Of a stretch of 46,928 bases of DNA, positions 7,788 to 14,861 are shown piece after piece (position 1 is the stretch's first letter; each line of letters opens with the position of its first letter). Both the position numbers and the translations under genes were made by a program. Under the pieces are notes generated by a model. It was not told where the DNA came from and searched no databases. It worked only from the letters and a program-made list of their open reading frames with translations. The stretch spans positions 1-46,928 of the forward strand of contig SYAC01000033.1 in assembly GCA_005787685.1 (NCBI GenBank). The letters run 5' to 3'. This DNA is from Planctomycetia bacterium. Lineage in GTDB: Bacteria; Planctomycetota; Phycisphaerae; Phycisphaerales; SM1A02.

Positions 7788-10049
7788 ATGAGTCGATCAG
7801 CGCTGCCCACGCCCGCCCCAATTGCTAAACCGAACGCCGCGCCCCGTCCCAAGCCCGCGCCTGTTTCCATTGACCCGATTCGACTGCTGCGACAAAACGC
7901 ATTTGGAATTATTAGCACTTTTGTCATAGGCGCCGTTCTTGGCGTGATTCTGAATTATGTATTTCTGTACACCTATCAAGTGTGGAGCGGTTCCGTTTAT
8001 TTGCAAATTCGAAATCAACTCAAGGATGCTCAGGCTTTGAATGCCGAGGACATGGGATCAGAGGAGTCCGTTATTCGCATGGCTCAAACGGAAGTGGGAC
8101 GCATGCTGAGCCGTGACAATATTCAAAGAGCGTTGGCCATGGAAGATGTTCAAAAAACAGTATGGAGTCAGCAATCCAAATTTCGAGAGGAAAATAATAT
8201 ATTCAATATTGATGAAGCCACGACAGAACTTGAAGAAGATTTGCGTGGATCTCATAGGCGAGGAACGCAAATTTTCGTTTTGTCTTGGCGGACGCACAAT
8301 CCGGAAGATGTACCCGTGGTGTTGAACGCCGTGGCAAATACTTATGTGAATCAAGTTCGGCAGAATGAAGACAACCGATTTGCAACCATTCTTCGCGTCT
8401 ATGAGGCCAACCAGAAGAAGCTGGATGATCAAATTGCATCCAAAAAGTTGGAAATTCAAAATTTTGTCAAAGAGCGCAATATGACAAGTTTGAATGAGTC
8501 AACAAGCGAAAATTCACGCGCGCTCGAAAAATTGCGAGATGGAATAGCCCAAACGACGAGCGATCTTTCTGTCGCACAGTCGCGGCAGCGGCAAGCTGAG
8601 GCAAAGTCGACGGGTGCTGAGGGCGCATCAGACGAAGATTTACGCGAAGTAGATAACGACTCAGTGATGCAGAACTTAAATCGTGATTTAGAGGAAACGA
8701 GTCATCGATATGAGGGGGCAACTCGGCAATTTAAAAGTCAGCACGCTGAAGTGCTTCAATTGAAGGCGGCTAAAGATTCCATTGAAAAACAGGTTAAAGA
8801 AAGCCGTAAAAGAATTCTAGATCGCAACCAACTTACTGAATTACGGTCTGCAGCAAATGCGGTTCAATCACTGGAAACGCTATTAATCAGGCAGCAAGAG
8901 GACTTTGCGAAAAACTCGTTATTGGGCGAGGATTTCACCTCGAACATGGCGGAACTTGGCACACTACGCGAGCAGTTGGACCAGGCGGAGGAACAAAGAA
9001 AAGTCGTCTCCCAGACCATCAACGATGTGAACTTGGCGCGATTGCGCGAAGAGGCTCAACGAGTTGAAGTGTTTCAAAGGGCGATCAAGCCTAGAGAAAT
9101 TACATTTCCGCAATTGAAGTTCATGATTCCTGGAACTGCCATTATTTTGTCTGGCTTTTATATTGTCATTCTGTTTGTCCGTGAAATTCTTGACCAGAGA
9201 GTCAAATATCCTAGCGATCTGTTGGGTCTGCCTGGAAAAATTCTTGCCGTGATCCCCGACATTATTGACGATCCATCCAAGCCCAAGCGCGCGGAATTGA
9301 TCGTATTTGAAAATCCTCAATCCATGACAGCGGAAAGCTTTAGACAAAGCAATGCCTTGATTAACAAGGGCTTGGCTACGGTTGGAGCAAAAGTTATTGT
9401 GGTCATGAGTCCAATGCCGAATTCAGGTACAACGACCATGGTTATAAATCTTGGCGCTTGCGACGCATCACTAGGAAGAAAAACCTTGATTGTTGGCGCC
9501 AATCTGCGCCGCCCCGGCCTTGAAAAGGCGCTTGGCGTGAACCCATTGTTGCCAGGTTTAGGTGATATTTTAAATGGTCAAAATCCCAATGAAGTTGTGT
9601 CTGATATGGGTAGCGGATTATTTTTGATTGGCGCTGGAACGCCATCCAATCGGTCGTTTCAATTGATCAACACTGACAAAATGGACGCGTTTCTTGATTG
9701 GTGTCATCAAAATTTTGATCGTGTCTATCTTGATGCTCCGCCAAGCGTTGTGGCTGGCGAGGGACTTGTATTGGCCAACAAATCCGACGCGAGCATTATG
9801 GTGGTTCGCGCTTGGCAAGATCAAAAGGGTCTTGTCTCAAAGTTGGCGTACCAACTGGCGGATACCAAAAGTAATTTCATTGGAACAATGTTGAATAGGC
9901 CAAAGAACACGGCTGGCGGGTACTTTAAAAAGAACGCCGAGGCAATTGCGGAATACGCAACACAAACGACCGCCTTCCAATTGCCAGCAGCCGCACAAAA
10001 AAATGAAACCGACGATTCTAATCAAGGGCCTAAGCCAACGACTGCATAG
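7788..10049 (+). CDS. Wzz/BY-kinase-like chain-length protein with degenerate nucleotide site
   Basis: A 753-aa protein laid out like a fused polysaccharide co-polymerase and tyrosine autokinase. It has a Pro-rich cytoplasmic start, membrane helix 1 at about residues 38-62, a long coiled-coil periplasmic part (about 180-430), a Pro-containing segment and helix 2 (about 446-466), then a MinD/Wzc-like domain (about 480-720). The ATP site is unusual. The Walker A position reads SPMPNSGTTT (541-550), with Thr548 where the family has Lys. The Walker A' position reads LIVGANLRRP, with Gly570 in place of Asp. Walker B (VYLDAPP, Asp649) is kept. The C-terminus lacks a tyrosine cluster. It is therefore probably a catalytically dead homologue that sets chain length or couples export. 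A good AAGGAA site lies at 7775-7780. Confidence 0.82.
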   Translation: MSRSALPTPAPIAKPNAAPRPKPAPVSIDPIRLLRQNAFGIISTFVIGAVLGVILNYVFLYTYQVWSGSVYLQIRNQLKDAQALNAEDMGSEESVIRMAQTEVGRMLSRDNIQRALAMEDVQKTVWSQQSKFREENNIFNIDEATTELEEDLRGSHRRGTQIFVLSWRTHNPEDVPVVLNAVANTYVNQVRQNEDNRFATILRVYEANQKKLDDQIASKKLEIQNFVKERNMTSLNESTSENSRALEKLRDGIAQTTSDLSVAQSRQRQAEAKSTGAEGASDEDLREVDNDSVMQNLNRDLEETSHRYEGATRQFKSQHAEVLQLKAAKDSIEKQVKESRKRILDRNQLTELRSAANAVQSLETLLIRQQEDFAKNSLLGEDFTSNMAELGTLREQLDQAEEQRKVVSQTINDVNLARLREEAQRVEVFQRAIKPREITFPQLKFMIPGTAIILSGFYIVILFVREILDQRVKYPSDLLGLPGKILAVIPDIIDDPSKPKRAELIVFENPQSMTAESFRQSNALINKGLATVGAKVIVVMSPMPNSGTTTMVINLGACDASLGRKTLIVGANLRRPGLEKALGVNPLLPGLGDILNGQNPNEVVSDMGSGLFLIGAGTPSNRSFQLINTDKMDAFLDWCHQNFDRVYLDAPPSVVAGEGLVLANKSDASIMVVRAWQDQKGLVSKLAYQLADTKSNFIGTMLNRPKNTAGGYFKKNAEAIAEYATQTTAFQLPAAAQKNETDDSNQGPKPTTA

Positions 10050-10055
10050 TGATTC

Positions 10056-11057
10056 ATGACCAGTACACCCAAGCACATTCTTGTAACGGGTGGCGCTGGG
10101 TTTATAGGCAGCCATTTGGTTGATGTCTTACTTACAAGCGGTCACCGCGTGGTTGTTGTGGATGATCTTTCAACCGGTGATTTGAAAAATCTTTCAAGCG
10201 CTCAGGTCACGGCCGGAGATCGACTTCAATTTATGCACACTACGGTTTCAAATGCGTTGGGTAATTTCAATGCCCCACGCTTTGACGAGATTTATCATTT
10301 CGCGGCGGCGGTGGGGGTACGTTTGATTGTGCAGCACCCAAGTCAATCTATTGAAACAAATATTTATGAAACAAGCGCGGCTATTCGCTGGGCCATTCGC
10401 GATGGCGCCAAATTGTTGGTTGCCTCTAGCAGCGAGGTTTATGGCAAGAGCTTGCGCGTGCCGTTTTCTGAATCTGATGATGTGCTATTTGGTCCCACCA
10501 CTTCAGCACGCTGGAGTTATGGATATTCGAAAGCGCTTGATGAGTTTCTGGCTCTTGCCGCCGTTGCAGAATCACATTTGCAAACCGTCATTGTTCGGTT
10601 TTTTAATACGGTGGGGCCGCGTCAAAAAGGGGAGTGGGGAATGGTGTTGCCACGATTTATTCAAGCGGCATTGGCGGGCAAGCCCTTGGAAGTGCATGGT
10701 GACGGTTCTCAGCAGCGTTGCTTTTGTGATGTGCGCGATATTGTGCCCGCGTTGATTCAATTGGTTGGCTTGGAGGCGGGTATGGGGCGGATCTTCAATA
10801 TTGGTTCGGATGCCATGATTTCAATACAGGCGCTGGCCAGCCGTGTGATTCGTGTCACCGAGTCGATTTCTCAAATTCAAAATGTCACACATGAGCAAGT
10901 ATTTGGAAAGATATTCGAAGATATTCAAGTTCGGCAACCAAACCTTGAACGCATTCGTTCCGCCATAGGATTTGCCCCGGTCATTCCTCTTGATTCGACC
11001 ATTGCCGATATCGCACGATCTTTGCGTGGCGCGCACCATCAGGAACACGCGGCATGA
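10056..11057 (+). CDS. NAD-dependent nucleotide-sugar epimerase/dehydratase (extended SDR)
   Basis: A 333-aa extended short-chain dehydrogenase. The Rossmann motif GGAGFIG (Gly12, Gly15, Gly18), an Asp-rich VVVDDLSTG at the end of strand 2, the SSEVYG block and the catalytic YGYSK (Tyr155, Lys159) are all visible. The sequence VRFFNTVGPRQ and the GDGSQQRCFCDVRD segment resemble UDP-glucose 4-epimerase, dTDP-glucose 4,6-dehydratase and UDP-glucuronate decarboxylase groups; I cannot choose the substrate. It lies 6 nt after the Wzz-like gene and overlaps the next gene by 4 nt, so it likely supplies an activated sugar for the exopolysaccharide made by this operon. Confidence 0.85.
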   Translation: MTSTPKHILVTGGAGFIGSHLVDVLLTSGHRVVVVDDLSTGDLKNLSSAQVTAGDRLQFMHTTVSNALGNFNAPRFDEIYHFAAAVGVRLIVQHPSQSIETNIYETSAAIRWAIRDGAKLLVASSSEVYGKSLRVPFSESDDVLFGPTTSARWSYGYSKALDEFLALAAVAESHLQTVIVRFFNTVGPRQKGEWGMVLPRFIQAALAGKPLEVHGDGSQQRCFCDVRDIVPALIQLVGLEAGMGRIFNIGSDAMISIQALASRVIRVTESISQIQNVTHEQVFGKIFEDIQVRQPNLERIRSAIGFAPVIPLDSTIADIARSLRGAHHQEHAA

Positions 11058-12373
11058 TCCAAGACAAATTTATAAATTCATCCACGAATTTGGGCAATTC
11101 AAACCCAGATAGTTTGACATGGACCGTGCTGCATCCCATCGAACTTCTTTCCGGGTATATACCGGTATTCATTACAGCGCTTCTGGCCACGCTTGTGTTC
11201 ACGCCCATTATTAGGTGGCTTGCTATCGCCGCAGACATTATTGATCATCCAGATCAAGGTCGAAAGCAGCACGCGTACCCAATTGCGTATTTAGGCGGAC
11301 TTGCCATTTTTGCCGGGGCTTTAGCGGGTATTGCGGCAAGTGGAATTTTTCTAAACGGCGAGGCAGCATTGTTGCAAGGTGTTCCACCGAGCATTGTTGT
11401 GGGCATGTTGGCTATTGTGCTGACTGGGCTTGCCGATGATATTTGGAAGTGGGACCCACGCTTGAAAATAGCAGGACAACTGATCGCAGCCGCGGCGTTG
11501 GCAATCGAAGATGTTGGACCACAGTTGGCCGCTGGATTTCTTTCAATAATTTTTGGAGAGCCCAATGATATTTTATTTTCAATAGGAGATTTTAGGATTC
11601 AGAATGCTGAACTTTATTACTGGATTGGGACAGCCATTACCGCTATTTTTGTGATTGGTGGTTGTAACGCCGCCAATCTTATAGATGGCTTGGACGGATT
11701 ATTGACTGGGACAACCACAATTATGGCCCTTGGTTTACTAACAATTAGTTTGATGATGGCCTATTCACTGCCTGCTGAAAATCTAGATACAAGCTTGGCG
11801 GGAACGCGCATTATTCTTAGTTTAATTTTGCTTGGAACAACGCTTGGGTTCTTGCCCTACAACTTTAATCCCGCGGTTATTTTTCTTGGCGACTGCGGAA
11901 GCTTATTGATTGGATACTTAAGCGTTGTCATTATTATGACATTTGGTGAGTTCGGGACAACAAAATATTCAGTCGCTGGTTTAATTTGTTTTGGTTTGCC
12001 TATTCTTGATACAACCCTGGCCATCATCCGCAGAAAGGTTGCGGGGAAATCCATGTCGGATGCCGACAGCAGCCACATTCATCACCAGCTCAAACGTTAT
12101 TTTGGAGGCAGTGTTCGCAAATCAGTGCTCGCTTTATATGTCATAGCCGCGGGCTTTACGATTGTTGGAGTAGGCATGTCCGCAATGCTGTTATTGACAA
12201 CAGTACGGGGAATTGTTGTGGAGGCATTTTGTTTGGCGGCATATGTGTTAGTGGTCGCGTTCGCGGTGAAACGCGCTCGATACTTGGAATGGATAAAAAA
12301 ATTACATTCCAAAAATCCCGAATCAGTTAATGCTTACACTTCAAATCAAAATCAAAATCAAGAGAAAGCGTGA
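11054..12373 (+). CDS. Polyprenyl-phosphate sugar-1-phosphate transferase (WecA/TagO family)
   Basis: A 439-aa integral membrane protein with about ten or eleven hydrophobic segments. Family motifs are clear: LADDIW (Asp128, Asp129), NLIDGLDGL (Asp211, Asp214), FLGDCGS (Asp280) and HIHHQL (His341-His344). The family moves a sugar-1-phosphate from a UDP-sugar to undecaprenyl phosphate, the first membrane step of O-antigen, teichoic acid or EPS synthesis. The HIHHQL block and the EPS setting favour WecA/TagO over MraY, even though rsmH follows. The start ATG overlaps the upstream stop (ATGA). Its own stop overlaps the GTG of rsmH. The C-terminal tail ends in an Asn/Gln-rich repeat coded by aatcaaaatcaaaatcaa. 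Confidence 0.9.
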   Translation: MIQDKFINSSTNLGNSNPDSLTWTVLHPIELLSGYIPVFITALLATLVFTPIIRWLAIAADIIDHPDQGRKQHAYPIAYLGGLAIFAGALAGIAASGIFLNGEAALLQGVPPSIVVGMLAIVLTGLADDIWKWDPRLKIAGQLIAAAALAIEDVGPQLAAGFLSIIFGEPNDILFSIGDFRIQNAELYYWIGTAITAIFVIGGCNAANLIDGLDGLLTGTTTIMALGLLTISLMMAYSLPAENLDTSLAGTRIILSLILLGTTLGFLPYNFNPAVIFLGDCGSLLIGYLSVVIIMTFGEFGTTKYSVAGLICFGLPILDTTLAIIRRKVAGKSMSDADSSHIHHQLKRYFGGSVRKSVLALYVIAAGFTIVGVGMSAMLLLTTVRGIVVEAFCLAAYVLVVAFAVKRARYLEWIKKLHSKNPESVNAYTSNQNQNQEKA

Positions 12374-13419
12374 GTGTGAGTGACGCATTGCCCGAGATCA
12401 TTGACCATGAGCCGGTGATGCTGCGTGAAATTATTGATGGGCTTGCACTCAACTCGGGCAACATGGTGGTCGACGCTACCGCCGGACGAGGCGGACATGC
12501 GCAAGCCATTGCCAAACTGATTGGCAGTAATGGAACTTTACTGCTGCTTGATCGCGATCAAAATAACTTGCGCTTTGCCAGCGAAAGAGTGCGGGCATTA
12601 CCCCAAGCTCCAAAGGTGATAGCGGTGCATGCCAATTTCTCCAGCGTTGGGGAGGTGCTGCGCGCTCATTCATTGTGTGCGGATGCGTTTCTTGCGGATT
12701 TGGGTTTTGCCAGCAATCAAATGAGTGATCCCAACCGTGGATTTTCATTCTCGGCCCCTGGACCACTAGATATGCGGCTTGACCAAAGCACGGGCGAAAG
12801 CGCGGGGGCGTTGCTGGGGCGAATTTCCGAAGGAGAGCTTGCGGATTTGATCTTTCAATTGGGTGAAGACCCATTTTCCCGCAGAATTGCTCGCCGAATT
12901 GTCTATGTTCGTGATTTGGGATTGCTTCAGACCACTGCCGACTTGGCCAAAGCCGTTGTTTCGGCTTATGGGGGCAAGGCCAGGCACAGCCGCATGCATC
13001 CCGCAACCAGAACCTTTATGGCTTTGCGAATTGCCGTGAATAAGGAACTGGAGGCGCTAGAGTCACTTTTAGCCATATTTCAGCGGGAAATAGCCACATT
13101 TCACCATCGTGACCAAGGGCTCATGCAAACAAATCACCCACGAATTGCGGACCCATTGCGCCAAAAGGGCGCATCAGGCGTTCCCACTGATGGTGGCGGC
13201 ACATTGGAGCAGTGGCTTGCCCAAAATGCCCGCATAGCATTTTTGGCGTTCCACAGCCTAGAAGACCGATTGATAAAAAGAGCTTTTACCGATTGGGAAC
13301 GCCAAGGATGGGCGACCCGGATTGGGCGAAAGCCACTGGTCGCAAGTGAAGCGGAATGTGGCGTGAATCCAAGATCGCGCTCCGCCAAACTTCGCACGGT
13401 TCGGATGGTTGGGATATAA
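12370..13419 (+). CDS. rsmH: 16S rRNA (cytosine1402-N4)-methyltransferase RsmH
   Basis: A 349-aa protein matching RsmH (MraW) along its length: HEPVMLRE near the start, VDATAGRGGHA as the S-adenosylmethionine loop, GFSF then PLDMRLD, HPATRTFMALRIAVN, FHSLEDR and NPRSRSAKLR at the end. It methylates N4 of C1402 in 16S rRNA. It is longer than the usual roughly 310 aa because of an insertion at about residues 238-280, after the REIATF segment. GTG 12370 overlaps the preceding TGA (GTGA), implying translational coupling to the EPS gene; GTG 12376 is a possible alternative. No mraZ precedes it, unlike the common dcw order. Confidence 0.93.
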   Translation: MSVSDALPEIIDHEPVMLREIIDGLALNSGNMVVDATAGRGGHAQAIAKLIGSNGTLLLLDRDQNNLRFASERVRALPQAPKVIAVHANFSSVGEVLRAHSLCADAFLADLGFASNQMSDPNRGFSFSAPGPLDMRLDQSTGESAGALLGRISEGELADLIFQLGEDPFSRRIARRIVYVRDLGLLQTTADLAKAVVSAYGGKARHSRMHPATRTFMALRIAVNKELEALESLLAIFQREIATFHHRDQGLMQTNHPRIADPLRQKGASGVPTDGGGTLEQWLAQNARIAFLAFHSLEDRLIKRAFTDWERQGWATRIGRKPLVASEAECGVNPRSRSAKLRTVRMVGI

Positions 13420-13434
13420 GTGGATTGGCTTGCA

Positions 13435-13448
13435 AGATCTGGAGATCT
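13435..13448. promoter_or_regulatory. Dyad AGATCT-GG-AGATCT downstream of rsmH
   Basis: Two AGATCT hexamers, each a palindrome, lie 2 bp apart right after the rsmH stop. They form both a direct and an inverted repeat. No T-run follows, so a factor-independent terminator is unlikely; a protein-binding site is possible. Confidence 0.35.
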
Positions 13449-13467
13449 CTTTCACTGGTGTTGATAA

Positions 13468-13500
13468 ATTATTGTGAACAAATAATCGGCATTCAATCAT
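13468..13500 (+). promoter_or_regulatory. AT-rich dyad and possible promoter before the LysM gene
   Basis: ATTATT-GTGAACA-AATAAT (13468-13486) is an inverted repeat with 6-bp arms. A weak sigma-70-like pair (TTGTGA at 13472 and AATCAT at 13495, 17-bp spacing) overlaps it. The 118-bp gap is the only sizeable one in this run of genes, so a promoter for the LysM-ftsL-ftsI group is plausible but unproven. Confidence 0.3.
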
Positions 13501-13526
13501 TGGAAAAATAAAGTTTGCCACAACGC

Positions 13527-13531
13527 AAGGA
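13527..13531 (+). promoter_or_regulatory. Ribosome-binding site of the LysM protein
   Basis: AAGGA lies 6 nt before ATG 13538 and supports that start. Confidence 0.65.
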
Positions 13532-13537
13532 TGCGAA

Positions 13538-14512
13538 ATGACACGAGAAAATAAATTGGCCATGGTTGTTGGATTTGGACTTCTGCTCTTCGTGGGCATA
13601 CTTGTTAGCGATCATTTCAGCACGGCGCAAAGACAAGGTAGCGCGAATCTTGCCACCAACGAACCGCGTGTCACTCGTACCATATCAATAGCGCCTGCCG
13701 CTGGAGCCACAATGGTGCAAGTTCCTGAAGCAATTTCAAGAACCACATTCGGTGACGCGCGTCCAGTATCCAATGGAACAAATGTGCGGCAAGGTGTTCA
13801 CAATGAAAATCCAAATATTCAGCCAATTCCAAATGCGCCAACCCCCGCAGCAGAAATAGTGATTGCCACGGCCCCAATAAGTAAAGCGGCTAAAGTTGAA
13901 GTTCAAGAGAGTGAGCCTGGAGTGCAATTGCATCCAATTGCCCAAGGCGAAACCTTGTATTCCATATGCCTCAAACAATATGGAGATGGTTCGCTTTGGC
14001 CACAGCTTGCTGAATACAACAAGAAAGCTCTGCCAAACGCCACTAAATTGCGAAAGGGTGTCACGCTTCGTCTGCCTCCAGTGCAACAACTTCGCCAGGG
14101 TGCCGTGGTGGCTTCCACTGTAAAGGGTGCCCGCGTAAGTGTGACGCCGCAAGAACAAGAAGGCGCGTCACTTCGCAATAACATGGGTTCAACATTCAAT
14201 AATCAAGTGCCACTTCTGGCCGCGGCGGATATTGCGAGCATAGAAATGGAGCCAATCAAAAGTGGCGTGATCGAAGTGGTTGATTCCAAGTCCAAGCCTG
14301 TCACCGTGAAATCAGAGACACAGGCGCGGGACAAATCAAACACCGAGACCATGTATGTTGTTCAAAAAGGCGACACACTTGGCTCGATTGCTAAAAATAA
14401 ATTGGGTAAGTCAAGCAGGTGGCGGGAAATTGCGGCGGTGAATAAGACCACGCTCTCTAATCCCGCCGCACTTTCTCCTGGCATGAACATTCAAATTCCG
14501 CAAACCAACTAA
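13538..14512 (+). CDS. Membrane-anchored protein with two LysM domains
   Basis: A 324-aa protein with an N-terminal membrane segment (about residues 7-25), a variable linker and two LysM modules. The first is at about 131-185 (HPIAQGETLYSICLKQYGD, ending TLRLPP). The second is at the C-terminus, about 272-322 (YVVQKGDTLGSIAKNKLG, ending MNIQIPQ). LysM domains bind N-acetylglucosamine-containing glycans such as peptidoglycan. The gene sits between rsmH and the ftsL-like gene, a place usually empty in dcw clusters, so the protein probably acts at the septum or in wall binding in the periplasm; that role is inferred. A good AAGGA site precedes it. Confidence 0.85.
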   Translation: MTRENKLAMVVGFGLLLFVGILVSDHFSTAQRQGSANLATNEPRVTRTISIAPAAGATMVQVPEAISRTTFGDARPVSNGTNVRQGVHNENPNIQPIPNAPTPAAEIVIATAPISKAAKVEVQESEPGVQLHPIAQGETLYSICLKQYGDGSLWPQLAEYNKKALPNATKLRKGVTLRLPPVQQLRQGAVVASTVKGARVSVTPQEQEGASLRNNMGSTFNNQVPLLAAADIASIEMEPIKSGVIEVVDSKSKPVTVKSETQARDKSNTETMYVVQKGDTLGSIAKNKLGKSSRWREIAAVNKTTLSNPAALSPGMNIQIPQTN

Positions 14513-14528
14513 TTTCAAGGACCGGACC

Positions 14529-14861
14529 ATGTTCGGAAAAGTCATCGCCATTTTGTTGGGTCTTGGAATTATGGCCACCGCGCTTTTAGCTACCAGGCAG
14601 AAGCGTTACGAGGTGGCGTCGAAAATTTCTAGGACACACTGGAGATTGATAGAGCAGCAACGAGATTTAATGCGATATCGCGCCGAAGTTGCAAGAAAGG
14701 TACGACCAGATGCAATTCGCATGGCGTTGAATTCCATGAAGACGCAGTGGCGACCCATACCGCACAGACTTGACGCGTCCACGCCACCAACCCAACCGCG
14801 GTTGGTCACAACCCCAGGCACCAAAGATATCGATGCAATTCCTGTGGAATTTGGCGGATGA
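14529..14861 (+). CDS. Small single-pass membrane protein, FtsL-like
   Basis: A 110-aa protein with a membrane segment at residues 3-22, then a basic amphipathic helix of about 40 residues (RYEVASKISRTHWRLIEQQR onward) with coiled-coil character and a Pro-rich tail. FtsL proteins are short, bitopic and poorly conserved, and lie between rsmH and ftsI; size, topology and position all fit. No sequence motif proves it. AAGGA at 14517-14521 is 7 nt before the ATG, and the stop overlaps the ftsI start (ATGA), so it is coupled to ftsI. FtsL normally joins FtsB and FtsQ in the divisome. Confidence 0.6.
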   Translation: MFGKVIAILLGLGIMATALLATRQKRYEVASKISRTHWRLIEQQRDLMRYRAEVARKVRPDAIRMALNSMKTQWRPIPHRLDASTPPTQPRLVTTPGTKDIDAIPVEFGG

